From: Bacteroidota bacterium
Lineage (GTDB): Bacteria > Bacteroidota > Bacteroidia > Bacteroidales > B39-G9
NCBI GenBank assembly: GCA_003648455.1
Contig: QMPG01000002.1
Coordinates: 1 to 34,905 of the forward strand
Length of the DNA: 34,905 bases
Direction of reading: 5' to 3'
How positions within the stretch are numbered: position 1 is the first letter of the stretch; each line of letters begins with the position of its first letter. Below are positions 16,071 to 25,406 of this stretch, piece after piece. Below the pieces are notes generated by a model that saw only the letters and a list, made by a program, of their open reading frames with translations, was not told where the DNA came from and did not search any database. Both the position numbers and the translations under genes were made by a program.

Positions 16071-17087
16071 CTATTTCACTTCCCATGTTTTACCGCTAAG
16101 TAATAAATCATCTACACATTTAATTTTACTTTCTGCCTGAACATCTTTAATCTGTTGTGCAAGTTCATTAGCGTAAGTATAATCATCAACATTACGGATA
16201 ACACCAAGAGCAATAGGAAATGGCGGTTCCATAGTAGCTAGCATAAGATGAATACCAGAGTATTCAAGACCTGCATTATGGATTAATATGTCGTCTTTAG
16301 TAATACCGTCCTCACCAATCTTAACAACTTTTAATTTGCTATCATCTAAAATTAAACCTTTATCTCTCTCCTTACCGAAAATCATAGGTTCTCCATCGTG
16401 AAGGATTAACTGACGGTCTTCCTTATGTTCTTTATCAGAAAAATAAGCATGTGCTCCATTATTATAAATAACACAATTTTGTAATACTTCAACAACAGAA
16501 GCTCCATCATGCTTAGCAGCTTCTTCAAGAACTTCAGCAGTAAGATTTACTTTATTGTCCATAGAGCGGGCAAAAAATGTTCCTCGAGCACCAATAACCA
16601 ATGCTCCGGCTTGAAATGGTTTTTCAACAGTTCCATAAGGAGATGTTACCGAAACTTGTCCTTTCGGAGATGTTGGTGAATACTGACCTTTTGTTAAACC
16701 ATAAATCTGATTATTAAACATAATAATGTTAATATCCATATTACGTCTAATCTCATGAATAAAATGGTTACCACCAATAGCAAGAGAATCACCATCGCCT
16801 GTAATTTGCCATACGCTTAGTCTAGGATTTGCTACCTTAGCTCCTGAAGCAATAGCACCGGCACGACCATGAATTGTATGAAATCCATAAGTATTAACAT
16901 AAAATGGAAATCTTGAAGAACATCCAATACCTGATATACTGACAAATTTCTCATGCTTGTAATTCATATCAGCCATAGCCTTTTGTACAGATACTAATAT
17001 TGCATGATCACCACATCCGGGACACCACTTAACGTCACCTTTACTCTTAAAATCTTTAAAAGTTAATTTTGTTTTATTATCAGCCAT
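16071..17087 (-). CDS. korB: 2-oxoacid:ferredoxin oxidoreductase, beta subunit (KorB)
   Basis: A 338-residue thiamine-diphosphate subunit. It has the cluster or TPP-site cysteines in WCPGCGDHAIL, the GIGCSSRFPFY segment, HGRAGAIASGAK, and the TPP/magnesium motif GDGDSLAIGGNH followed by NNQIYGLTKGQ. With KorA it oxidatively decarboxylates a 2-oxoacid (most likely 2-oxoglutarate) to acyl-CoA and reduces ferredoxin. The frame opens further upstream to 17117, but that would overlap korA. The ATG complementary to 17085-17087 follows a GGAGG ribosome-binding site and the korA stop by one base, so it is the chosen start. That spacing suggests translational coupling. Confidence 0.93.
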   Translation of the reverse strand: MADNKTKLTFKDFKSKGDVKWCPGCGDHAILVSVQKAMADMNYKHEKFVSISGIGCSSRFPFYVNTYGFHTIHGRAGAIASGAKVANPRLSVWQITGDGDSLAIGGNHFIHEIRRNMDINIIMFNNQIYGLTKGQYSPTSPKGQVSVTSPYGTVEKPFQAGALVIGARGTFFARSMDNKVNLTAEVLEEAAKHDGASVVEVLQNCVIYNNGAHAYFSDKEHKEDRQLILHDGEPMIFGKERDKGLILDDSKLKVVKIGEDGITKDDILIHNAGLEYSGIHLMLATMEPPFPIALGVIRNVDDYTYANELAQQIKDVQAESKIKCVDDLLLSGKTWEVK

Positions 17088-17088
17088 T

Positions 17089-18927
17089 TTATTTATCCTC
17101 CAATAATTTATATACATTATCTTTCAATTCTACTACTGTAAAAGGTAAACCTTGAATTTTATTAAATTGTTCATATTTAAACTCGGGAAGTTTTATTCTC
17201 AAATAATTAACAAATTGACCCAAATTTAATTCACAAACAATAATCTTCTTAAATTTACTAAATACATCTCCCGTATTTTTAGGTAAAGGATTAATATAGT
17301 TAAAATGAGCTAATGCAACATCTTTACCTTCATTGTTTAATTCCTTAACTGCAGTTGCTAAATGCCCATAAGTACCACCCCAACCAACAACTAATAAATC
17401 AGCATCTTTATTTCCTTCAATTTTTAATTCAGGAATATAATTTTCTACACGTTTAATTTTCTCCTCTCTCAATTCTGACATTACCTGATGATTTTCAGGC
17501 ACATAAGAAATATCTCCATTTTCATCTTTTTCTAATCCCCCCAGAGTATGTTCTAAACCTTTAGTTCCTGGAATAGCCCATTTTCTAGCTAAAGTTTTTT
17601 CATCTCTTTTATAAGGAATGTATTCTTCACCTTCTTTAGCAATAGGAGGATGAATTTCAGGAAAATCTTTCATGCTTGGTATTTTCCATGGCTCAGAACC
17701 ATGAGCAAGATAGCCGTCAGTCAATAGAATTACAGGCACCATGTGCTCTAAAGCAATTTTAGAAGCTTCAAAAGCATAATTGAAACAATTTGAAGGAGTA
17801 CTTGCTGCCATAACAACAAGCGGACTCTCTCCACTTCTTCCATAAAGTGCTTGAAATAAATCGGACTGTTCTGTCTTTGTTGGCAAACCAGTTGAAGGTC
17901 CACCACGCTGAACATCTACAATAACTAAAGGTAATTCAGCCATAATTGCTAATCCAACACCCTCCGTTTTTAAAGCTAATCCGGGACCTGAAGTTGAAGT
18001 AATAGCTAAATCACCTGCAAAACTAGCACCTATTGCCGAACAAACCGCAGCTATTTCGTCTTCAGCTTGAAATGTTTTTACTCCTAAATCTTTTCGCTGA
18101 GATAAATTCTGTAATATATCAGTAGCCGGTGTAATAGGATAAGAGCCAACAAATAATTCTAAATTTGCTTTTTCTGCTGCTGCTATAAACCCCCAAGATG
18201 TCGCAAGGTTACCATTAATATTTCTATATATTCCTTTATCTATCTTAGCAGGAGCAACTCTATGGCGCTCAACTGCTTGAATTGTTTCAGCATAATTTAG
18301 ACCGGCTTCAAGAACTTTCTTATTTGCTTCTATAACTAAAGGTTGCTTCTTAAATTTATTTTGAAGAAAATCTATAGCAACGTCAAGATCTTTATTGAAT
18401 AACCAACAAACAATACCAAGGGCAAACATATTTTTACAACGCAGAATGCTTTTGTTATCCAAATCAGAATTTTCTAATGTATTTTTAGTAATTTCTGAAA
18501 TTGGTGCTTCAATAATATTAAAATCCTCTAACTTACTTTCTTTAATAGGATCTTTGACATATCCAGCTCTTTGAATATTTTTCTCAGTAAAACTAGTTTT
18601 ATCAAGAATAATAGTTCCACCTGATTTTACCCATTTTGTGTTTGCTTTAAGAGCTGCAGGATTCATTGCTACAAGAACATCAGCAAAATCTCCGGAAGTT
18701 AAAACCTGCGAGCTACCAATATGAACTTGAAAACCTGATACTCCTCCAACGGTTCCTTGAGGAGCTCTAATTTCTGCCGGATAATCAGGGAAAGTAACAA
18801 TATCATTTCCACTAAAAACGGCAGTGTCTGAAAATAAAGAACCTGTTAATTGCATTCCGTCGCCTGAATCTCCAGAAAAACGTATTACTACATCCTGAAT
18901 TTCATCGACGTTTGATTTAGCATCCAT
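17089..18927 (-). CDS. korA: 2-oxoacid:ferredoxin oxidoreductase, fused gamma-alpha subunit (KorA)
   Basis: A 612-residue subunit in which the gamma domain (about 1-200, starting VIRFSGDSGDGMQLTG and containing FPDYPAEIRAPQGTVGG) is fused to the alpha domain (about 235-612, with FVGSYPITPATDIL, FQAEDEIAA, TSTSGPGLALK and VQRGGPSTGLPTKTEQSDL). This gamma-alpha plus beta arrangement is usual for KorAB of Bacteroidota. The enzyme works in the reductive or oxidative TCA branch and makes the reduced ferredoxin that the hydrogenase in this window could use. No ferredoxin or KorC/D gene is adjacent. A weak -7-like element TACTTTTA lies on the minus strand at 19009-19002. Substrate identity is inferred from family. 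Confidence 0.93.
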   Translation of the reverse strand: MDAKSNVDEIQDVVIRFSGDSGDGMQLTGSLFSDTAVFSGNDIVTFPDYPAEIRAPQGTVGGVSGFQVHIGSSQVLTSGDFADVLVAMNPAALKANTKWVKSGGTIILDKTSFTEKNIQRAGYVKDPIKESKLEDFNIIEAPISEITKNTLENSDLDNKSILRCKNMFALGIVCWLFNKDLDVAIDFLQNKFKKQPLVIEANKKVLEAGLNYAETIQAVERHRVAPAKIDKGIYRNINGNLATSWGFIAAAEKANLELFVGSYPITPATDILQNLSQRKDLGVKTFQAEDEIAAVCSAIGASFAGDLAITSTSGPGLALKTEGVGLAIMAELPLVIVDVQRGGPSTGLPTKTEQSDLFQALYGRSGESPLVVMAASTPSNCFNYAFEASKIALEHMVPVILLTDGYLAHGSEPWKIPSMKDFPEIHPPIAKEGEEYIPYKRDEKTLARKWAIPGTKGLEHTLGGLEKDENGDISYVPENHQVMSELREEKIKRVENYIPELKIEGNKDADLLVVGWGGTYGHLATAVKELNNEGKDVALAHFNYINPLPKNTGDVFSKFKKIIVCELNLGQFVNYLRIKLPEFKYEQFNKIQGLPFTVVELKDNVYKLLEDK

Positions 18928-19125
18928 ATCTATTTTTAATTGATTTAAAACTAAAATTATTTATTAAAAAATTAATAATAAAAAACAATCTAATTATAAT
19001 GTAAAAGTAATTGATTTTGTAATATGTCAAATAATAATTTGTGTTTTTTTTATATGTTAAATAAAATAAAACTTACGTCTAAAAACGTTTGTATTAGTAA
19101 AATTAAATTTTATCTTGCATTTTTT

Positions 19126-19932
19126 TTATTTTTCGCAGGTACTTGAATAATAGGATATTGCCTTTTTATTTGATATTTTTTTTACAATTTTTTTAACGGT
19201 TTCAATATCACCCGTTGTATAAAACTCATAGTAAACATTCTTCTTGTCAGCTCTTAATTTATTACTAACAATTTGATTTTTAGTATGTTTAGCAACGGCA
19301 ATTGATGGATTAATAACAGAGACCTTTTCTCCTACCATCTTCTTAATTTTATTATAAAAAAAAGGATAATGAGTACAACCTAAAACAATCTGGTCAACAT
19401 TATCTTTTATCATAGGATTAATATACTTTTTCAATAAATTTTCTGCTTCTATCGAATCTGATTTTAAATTTTCAACCAATTCAACAAGCCCTGCTCCAAT
19501 TTGAATATTCATTTCAATATTTTCAGCATACTTACGGCTTGTTTCTTTAAATAATCTTCCGTTAAAAGTTCCTTGTGTTGCAAGTATTCCTATATGACCG
19601 GTTTTTGTTTTTAATGCGGCGGGTTTCACAGCTGGCTCCATTCCGATAAACGGAGTTTTGTATTTTTCTCTTAGTATGTCGATTGCTGCTGCTGTTGCTG
19701 TATTGCAAGCTACAACAATAATTTTGCAATTTTTAGACAATAAAAATTCTACATTCTTTATTGAAAGGTTAATAATTTCTTCTTCAGATTTTGGACCATA
19801 GGGACAGTTCTTACTGTCAGCACAGTAAATTATTGATTCGTTTGGTAAAATATTAATTATTTCTTTCCAAACAGTTAATCCTCCAACTCCTGAATCAAAT
19901 ATACCAATCGGTCTTGATTCTTTCATATCCAT
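19126..19932 (-). CDS. murI: Glutamate racemase
   Basis: A 268-residue cytoplasmic enzyme that makes D-glutamate for peptidoglycan. Motifs are RPIGIFDSGVGGLTVWKEI at the N-terminus (catalytic Asp), VVACNTATAAAIDIL (first catalytic Cys) and VLGCTHYPFF (second catalytic Cys and His). The frame extends back to an ATG at 19965, but that start lies inside the terminator hairpin of the upstream skp gene. The ATG complementary to 19930-19932 (MDMKESRP) or the one at 19924-19926 (MKESRP) is therefore more likely. It is last in the bamA-skp-skp-murI series, the common order in Bacteroidota. Confidence 0.93.
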   Translation of the reverse strand: MDMKESRPIGIFDSGVGGLTVWKEIINILPNESIIYCADSKNCPYGPKSEEEIINLSIKNVEFLLSKNCKIIVVACNTATAAAIDILREKYKTPFIGMEPAVKPAALKTKTGHIGILATQGTFNGRLFKETSRKYAENIEMNIQIGAGLVELVENLKSDSIEAENLLKKYINPMIKDNVDQIVLGCTHYPFFYNKIKKMVGEKVSVINPSIAVAKHTKNQIVSNKLRADKKNVYYEFYTTGDIETVKKIVKKISNKKAISYYSSTCEK

Positions 19933-19956
19933 ATAAAATGAATAACCATAAAAGAC

Positions 19957-19981
19957 AAAGACCATCTTTTGGATGGTCTTT
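19957..19981 (-). terminator. Intrinsic terminator after skp1
   Basis: On the minus strand AAAGACCATC (19981-19972) and GATGGTCTTT (19966-19957) make a perfect 10-bp stem with a 5-base loop, followed by GTCTTTTA. It begins 10 bases after the skp1 stop. It shows that the longer murI start is unlikely and that murI probably needs read-through or its own promoter. Confidence 0.75.
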
Positions 19982-19991
19982 AATTCAAATC

Positions 19992-20504
19992 TTATTGTAT
20001 TCCTAATTTCTTTTTAACAAGGGGCATAACATCCTTACTATCGGGTGACCAATATAAAAGAACTCCGGCACTTGTGTCATAAATGTAAGTAAACTTATTT
20101 TCTTCACCAACTTCTTTTATTGCATTTCTAGCTTTTTCAATTATAGGTTGCATTAAGTCACTTTCCTTTTTTTGCAAATCTTGTTGAGCTGTTTGTTGAA
20201 AAGTTTGAACTCTTTGATACAAGCTTTGTAACTCTTCTTCTTTCATTTGTCGAATCAAATCACTAATTGTATCTTTTTGAGCTAAATAATCCTGTTGTTT
20301 ACTTTGCATTTCTTTTTGCATCTCACCCAACTGATCTTCTAGTTGCTTTGCATAAGATTGTAATTCTGTTTTTGCTTTTTCTCTATCAGGCATTGCTTGA
20401 ATTAATTGAGAAGCATCAATATGTCCAAACTTATAATTTTGTGCAAAAGTATTTGAACTAAAAAATAAAACTGCAATTAAAATTAATACACTTAACTTTT
20501 TCAT
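19992..20504 (-). CDS. OmpH/Skp-family periplasmic chaperone (copy 1)
   Basis: A 170-residue secreted protein with a signal peptide ending at about residue 21 (SNTFAQ). YKFGHIDASQLIQAMPD begins the mature part, followed by a long Gln/Glu/Lys-rich coiled coil (about 40-130) that forms the tentacle of the Skp trimer, then the conserved C-terminal strand region FTYIYDTSAGVLLYW. Skp holds unfolded outer-membrane proteins on their way to BamA, which is encoded two genes upstream. It lies 152 bases after the second skp copy. The two copies differ clearly in sequence, so they are not a recent duplication. Confidence 0.88.
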   Translation of the reverse strand: MKKLSVLILIAVLFFSSNTFAQNYKFGHIDASQLIQAMPDREKAKTELQSYAKQLEDQLGEMQKEMQSKQQDYLAQKDTISDLIRQMKEEELQSLYQRVQTFQQTAQQDLQKKESDLMQPIIEKARNAIKEVGEENKFTYIYDTSAGVLLYWSPDSKDVMPLVKKKLGIQ

Positions 20505-20537
20505 TATTTAATTTTTGTTTTTTCTAAGGATAAATGC

Positions 20538-20633
20538 AACTCACATTTTGTCATAAAAAATTATCGACAATTTTTCTCAATAAGAGAAATTAAACATCTT
20601 CCTTAAAATTAAACATAATTCTTTATGTGAGTT
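20538..20633. repeat. Inverted repeats in the spacer between the two skp genes
   Basis: AACTCACAT (20538-20546) pairs with ATGTGAGTT (20625-20633). Inside lies a perfect 6-bp hairpin, TTTCTC (20573-20578) with GAGAAA (20584-20589), 5-base loop. Together they could fold the leader of the downstream skp gene. No T-run suggests termination. Confidence 0.35.
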
Positions 20634-20656
20634 TAAATTATTTACAAATATAAAAA

Positions 20657-21172
20657 TTAATTTTCAAATCCAAGCTTTTTTAATATTTCATCGCTTTTAT
20701 CATATTTTGGATCTGTATATAACATACTTAAGCTTCCTGCACTATCGAATATAACAGCATAATTACTTTCTACTGCAAGTTCCTTAATAGCATTAAAAAT
20801 ATCATCTTGTATGGGTTTTATAAGCTCTTGTCGCTTTTTAAAGAGGTCTCCGTTTTGTCCAAAACGCTTTTTTTGTAAATCTCGTACTTTTTTTTCTTTT
20901 TCTGTTATTTGTTTTTTCCTGCTTACTTTCATTTCATCCGTTAACAAAACTTCTTCTGCTAGGTATTCCTTATTCATTTTATCAAGTTCATTATATAAAT
21001 CTTCTATTTCTTTTTGCCATTCATTAGAAATAAGATTTAATTGCTCTTGAGCTGATTCATATTTTGGAATATTACTTAAAATATAATCAGTATTTACATA
21101 AGCATACTTTTGTGAAAAAGAATTTAATACTGAAAATAAAAGAATAGTAATTAAAAAAATTAACTTTTTCAT
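20657..21172 (-). CDS. OmpH/Skp-family periplasmic chaperone (copy 2)
   Basis: A 171-residue Skp homologue with a signal peptide (MKKLIFLITILLFSVLNSFS, followed by Q). YAYVNTDYILSNIPKYESAQ begins the mature part, followed by a charged coiled coil (about 45-125) and the C-terminal YAVIFDSAGSLSMLYTDP. It lies 73 bases after bamA in the same orientation, so it is very probably in the bamA transcript. The two Skp paralogues may form separate trimers or a mixed one; the sequence does not say which. Confidence 0.88.
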   Translation of the reverse strand: MKKLIFLITILLFSVLNSFSQKYAYVNTDYILSNIPKYESAQEQLNLISNEWQKEIEDLYNELDKMNKEYLAEEVLLTDEMKVSRKKQITEKEKKVRDLQKKRFGQNGDLFKKRQELIKPIQDDIFNAIKELAVESNYAVIFDSAGSLSMLYTDPKYDKSDEILKKLGFEN

Positions 21173-21245
21173 TTATTTAATATTTTAATGTTAAGTTTAT
21201 ATTCAGCTATTATCATTATTGTTAGACAACCTTCTACTTTTAACT

Positions 21246-23726
21246 CTAGAACCTCTGTCCTATTGAGAATGCAAATTGTCCTTTATTAGCATCGGGTTGT
21301 CCCGGAATTTCATCAAAACCATATCCCCAATCAAGACCTAACATGCCAAGCATTGGTAAAAAGAATTTCACACCTACACCTACAGAGCGTTTCACGTTAA
21401 AAGGGCTATAATTTTTAATATCATACCAAGCATTTCCTGCTTCAGCAAAAGTCAAAACATATATTGTTGCCGAAGCATTTAATGATACCGGATATCGAAT
21501 TTCTGCTGTATATTTTGTATAAAGATTTCCTCCATTGCTAGGTGTTAACGAACCTCTATTATTACTTCCGTTATCGTAACCTCTTAATGCAATTGTTTCT
21601 GTTCCATACATATTATATCCGGATAAGCCATCGCCACCAAGTTGGAAACTTTCGAATGGAGATGGTCCAATGGTTTTATTATAATATCCTAAATATCCTA
21701 ATTCTGCATTTGTATATAAAACTAATTTATCTACTAATGTTGTGTACCATGCTGATTTAAATTTCCATTTATGATACTCAATCCAATTATATTTCTCATC
21801 TGTGTCCATATCTGAATAATCCTTATCGTTAAATAACGAATATGGAGGAGTTAATTGTAATGATAATGAAAATAAAGATCCTCTTCGTGGGTATATTGGT
21901 TGATCAACGGAATTCCTAGAGAATGTTGTGCTTAAGCTAATATTATTTGAAGTACCATTAGAAAAAATATAATAATCATAATTATGCAAATCATAACGTT
22001 GATAAGAAATACTGTTAGATAATGTAAAAAAATCGTCAGGCCAGCTAAGTCTTCTTCCAAGACCAACAGAAAGACCTGATACTTTCATTCGTTGGTCTGT
22101 TTGGTAAATATAATTACCTAATGTTCGGATAGTGTGATAAATTGAAACAGACAATGAATTAGGTTTCTTACCTCCTAACCATGGCTCTACAAACGACATG
22201 CTGTATGCTTGATAAAATGTTCCATTTGTTTGAGCGCGAATAGATAATTGTTGTCCGTCTCCTGATGGTAATGGTCTCCATGCTTTTCCATTAAATAAAT
22301 TTCTTGCAGAAAAATTATTAAATGTTAGACCTAAGGTACCAATTACCATTCCTCCACCCCATCCACCTGACAATTCAATCTGGTCAGATGCTTTTTCTTC
22401 AACAACATATTCAATATCAACAGTTCCGTTTGCAGGATTGGGAACAGGACGAACGTCTAATTTTTCAGGATCGAAATAACCCAATGTTGCCAATTCTCTA
22501 TTTGTTCTAATAATATCTGAACGACTAAATAATTGACCGGGTTTTGTTCTAATTTCTCTTCTAACAACATGGTCGTGAGTTCTAGTATTTCCTGTAACTG
22601 TTACTTTATTAATTCTTGCTTGCTTACCTTCATAAATACGCAATTCTAAGTCTATTGAATCGTTTTCAACCATTACTTCAACCGGAGTAACAGAGAAAAA
22701 TAAGTATCCATTATCTAAATATAAAGAACTAACTGCATTATCATCAACAAAAAGTTTTTTATTCAAAATAGATTCGTCATAAACATCTCCATTTTTAATA
22801 CCTAAAACTCTGTCTAAAAATTCACTGTTATATTTTGTATTACCAATCCAAGCAATGTTTCTAAAATAATATTTATCGCCTTCTTTTATTTTCATTTTTA
22901 TCTGAATGGTTTTATCATCGAAAGGATAAACAGTATCAGTAACAATTTTAGCATCACGATAACCATTCTCATTATATTTTGCTATTATTTTATTTTTATC
23001 TTCTTCGTAATTAGAGCTTATAAATTTTGAGGCTTTAAATAAACGGAACCATCGTTTTATTTTCGTCTCTTTCATTGCCCTTCTTAGTTTAACGCTTGAT
23101 AAAACGTTGTTTCCTTCAAAAACAATGTCATTTATCTTTACTTTATTTTTTTTATCAACATTAATTTTTAGAATAACACTATTCCCAATTAAAGTATCTT
23201 CTTTTTGAGAAATATTTACTTCGACATTCAAAAATCCTTTGTTGATATAAAATTTCTTTATTGTGTTAATTGTGTTATTGATAACATTATCTGTTACCTG
23301 ACTGCCTCTAATGAGCTTAATTTCGTCACGCAAATCGGTTGCTTCACCTTTTTTAACACCCGAAAATGCAAATTTTGATAGTCTGGGTCTTTCTTTTAAA
23401 TAAATATCAAGAAAAATTTTATCGCTAATTATTTTTGTTGCAGTAATTTTTATGTCTGAAAATAAGCCCTGCTTCCACAATTTTTTTATTGCTTCTGATA
23501 TATCTTCACTCGGGACAGATATAATACTACCAACTTTTAATCCAGACAGATGAATTAAAGCATTATGGTCTAAATATTTAACTCCTGAAATAGTAATACC
23601 TCCAATTTCATATTTTTGGGGATTGGAATATTCTATTGAAGATAATTTTGAATTGATTGTTTCCTGTGAAAATAAATTTATAGTTAAAATTAACAATACA
23701 GCAACAAAAATATTTTTTTTTGGCAT
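21246..23726 (-). CDS. bamA: Outer-membrane protein assembly factor BamA
   Basis: An 826-residue Omp85 protein. A signal peptide (about 1-20) precedes five POTRA domains (about 40-440; repeats are recognisable by segments such as ITISGVKYLDHNALI, DIVFEGNNVLSSVKLRR, IAWIGNTKYNSEFLDR and VTVTGNTRTHDHVVRRE). A 16-strand barrel follows (about 455-826), ending GQFAFSIGQRF with the C-terminal Phe of a beta-signal. It inserts beta-barrel proteins into the outer membrane. It is 18 bases after uppS and directly before the two skp genes, whose products deliver its clients. Its length is normal for Bacteroidota BamA. Confidence 0.94.
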   Translation of the reverse strand: MPKKNIFVAVLLILTINLFSQETINSKLSSIEYSNPQKYEIGGITISGVKYLDHNALIHLSGLKVGSIISVPSEDISEAIKKLWKQGLFSDIKITATKIISDKIFLDIYLKERPRLSKFAFSGVKKGEATDLRDEIKLIRGSQVTDNVINNTINTIKKFYINKGFLNVEVNISQKEDTLIGNSVILKINVDKKNKVKINDIVFEGNNVLSSVKLRRAMKETKIKRWFRLFKASKFISSNYEEDKNKIIAKYNENGYRDAKIVTDTVYPFDDKTIQIKMKIKEGDKYYFRNIAWIGNTKYNSEFLDRVLGIKNGDVYDESILNKKLFVDDNAVSSLYLDNGYLFFSVTPVEVMVENDSIDLELRIYEGKQARINKVTVTGNTRTHDHVVRREIRTKPGQLFSRSDIIRTNRELATLGYFDPEKLDVRPVPNPANGTVDIEYVVEEKASDQIELSGGWGGGMVIGTLGLTFNNFSARNLFNGKAWRPLPSGDGQQLSIRAQTNGTFYQAYSMSFVEPWLGGKKPNSLSVSIYHTIRTLGNYIYQTDQRMKVSGLSVGLGRRLSWPDDFFTLSNSISYQRYDLHNYDYYIFSNGTSNNISLSTTFSRNSVDQPIYPRRGSLFSLSLQLTPPYSLFNDKDYSDMDTDEKYNWIEYHKWKFKSAWYTTLVDKLVLYTNAELGYLGYYNKTIGPSPFESFQLGGDGLSGYNMYGTETIALRGYDNGSNNRGSLTPSNGGNLYTKYTAEIRYPVSLNASATIYVLTFAEAGNAWYDIKNYSPFNVKRSVGVGVKFFLPMLGMLGLDWGYGFDEIPGQPDANKGQFAFSIGQRF

Positions 23727-23744
23727 TCTTTATTTTTTAATAAA

Positions 23745-24485
23745 TTAATGAATTTGTTCACTTGTTTTACCAAATCGTCTTTCACGACTTTGATAATTGC
23801 TTATGGCTTCAAAAAAATCTTCTTTTTCGAAATCAGGCCAAAGCTTGTTTGTAAAATATAATTCGGAATAAGCTATTTGCCATAATAAAAAATTGCTTAT
23901 TCGATATTCTCCACTTGTTCTTATTAACAATTCAGGATCCGGGATTTTTGATGTTGTTAAAAATTTGTCAAATAATTCATTATTAATGTCTTCAACATTA
24001 ATTTTCTTTTGTTGAATTTGATTGCCAATATTCTTAACTGCGTTAATTATTTCCCATCGAGAACTGTAACTTAAAGCAATAACAAGATTTAAACCAGTAT
24101 TATTTTTTGTCTTATCAATAGCTTCGTTAATCTTTTTATTTACTTTTTTAGGAAGATCATTTGAATTTCCTATTGTTAATAAACGAACATTATTTTTAAT
24201 TAGTGTATTAATTTCAGATTTTATTGTTGAAACTAACAACATCATTAAAGAGTCTACTTCAGCTTTAGGTCTATTCCAATTTTCAGTAGAAAACGCATAA
24301 AGAGTTAAATATTCAACTCCTATTTCTCTGGCAGCTTCTACAATTTTATGAACAGTTTCAACTCCTTTTTTATGACCAAAAACACGGGCTTTTCCTCTTT
24401 TTTTTGCCCATCGGCCATTACCGTCCATAATAATAGCAACGTGTTTGGGCAATTTTTCTTTATTGAGCTTATCTTTAACTGACAT
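23745..24485 (-). CDS. uppS: Isoprenyl transferase (undecaprenyl diphosphate synthase)
   Basis: A 246-residue cis-prenyltransferase. It has HVAIIMDGNGRWAKKRGK (catalytic Asp and diphosphate-binding residues), VFGHKKGVETV, LTLYAFSTENWNRP, and the C-terminal LIRTSGEYRISNFLLWQ and ELYFTNKLWPDF. It adds isopentenyl units to farnesyl diphosphate to make the C55 lipid carrier of peptidoglycan and surface glycans. It is 18 bases upstream of bamA and 23 bases after the small DUF6089-like gene, in one transcript by position. Confidence 0.94.
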   Translation of the reverse strand: MSVKDKLNKEKLPKHVAIIMDGNGRWAKKRGKARVFGHKKGVETVHKIVEAAREIGVEYLTLYAFSTENWNRPKAEVDSLMMLLVSTIKSEINTLIKNNVRLLTIGNSNDLPKKVNKKINEAIDKTKNNTGLNLVIALSYSSRWEIINAVKNIGNQIQQKKINVEDINNELFDKFLTTSKIPDPELLIRTSGEYRISNFLLWQIAYSELYFTNKLWPDFEKEDFFEAISNYQSRERRFGKTSEQIH

Positions 24486-24508
24486 AGATTTTTTTTATTG
24501 AGGCAAAT

Positions 24509-25222
24509 TTAATCAAAAGCAGGACAACTTGTATATGTTTTGAATTTATATGTTAAAAAAATTCCGGCAAATGAATACCAATCTTTGTCATGCTGGTATC
24601 CAAATTGCTTCTGTGATTGGCTTGGCTCTGGATTTTCAAAGTCAAGATTATCTCTAAAAGTTCTTCTAAAATTCCATTCTGTCCCTATAGCAATTTGTTT
24701 GTTAATACAATATTTGAAGCCAAATCCAAAAGGTATTGCAAGGTTATCGAGAATACTTCCAAAACCAAAATTTTTTAAATAATAAGTAATTCCTGCTGTA
24801 ACAAAGGGTGTATAATTATCCTTTTTTCTATTTGTTTGTTGGTAAGGCAAAAAATTAAATTCCGCTTGAAGAGTTACATCAAAAATGTTTGTTTCCATTT
24901 GTTGACTTCTATCTTTCTGATATTGGCTGTCAAAATCGTTATCATCTGCCGCCAAATTCATGTAAAGAATATTTAATCTTGCAGAATAGCGTTTATTTAT
25001 ATCATACCTATAAAATCCTCCGTAAGCTAATTGAGTATCATAAAATTGCTTTGATAAATTAATTTCTCCTAAATAATATGCACCCCCAACAAAAACTCCA
25101 ACAACAGCATTTCTTTGTGATTCTGAAATTGCTTGTAATTTGGATTTAAAAAAAGATTCTCTTTGAGAATAAGAAAAAGTGGAGATAAATATTAACAAAA
25201 ATGATATATATATTTTCTTCAT
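24509..25222 (-). CDS. DUF6089-like outer-membrane beta-barrel protein (copy C, short)
   Basis: A 237-residue protein with a signal peptide (MKKIYISFLLIFISTFSYSQ) and a predicted 8-strand-like barrel. AVVGVFVGGAYYLGEINLSK, YDINKRYSARLNILYMNLAA and LAIPFGFGFKYCINKQIAIG are the conserved segments of this family. The frame opens to a TTG at 25252, but the ATG at 25222 begins the signal peptide and is chosen. The family is usually found immediately upstream of uppS-bamA in Bacteroidota, as here. Its function is not established; a structural or assembly role in the outer membrane is inferred from location. It is shorter than the other two copies. Confidence 0.8.
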   Translation of the reverse strand: MKKIYISFLLIFISTFSYSQRESFFKSKLQAISESQRNAVVGVFVGGAYYLGEINLSKQFYDTQLAYGGFYRYDINKRYSARLNILYMNLAADDNDFDSQYQKDRSQQMETNIFDVTLQAEFNFLPYQQTNRKKDNYTPFVTAGITYYLKNFGFGSILDNLAIPFGFGFKYCINKQIAIGTEWNFRRTFRDNLDFENPEPSQSQKQFGYQHDKDWYSFAGIFLTYKFKTYTSCPAFD

Positions 25223-25406
25223 AAAAATTTTAATTTCAAATAAGAATATCAATGCTTATTCAATATGAGGTATTTAATTTTGAGAAATAAATGAGCAAAA
25301 CAAATTCATAAATTTATCAAAACAATACATCATTTAAACGATCTTATAATAAGAATTATTTTATCGACAAATGTATATTATTATTAGCAAAAATTAAAAT
25401 CAAAAA

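Noticed and set aside
16071..17117. Longer KorB starting at 17117
   Set aside because: It would overlap korA by 29 bases, while the ATG at 17087 has a GGAGG ribosome-binding site and starts where homologous proteins do.
19126..19965. Longer MurI starting at 19965
   Set aside because: The start codon lies inside a strong terminator hairpin, and the extra residues do not belong to the racemase fold.
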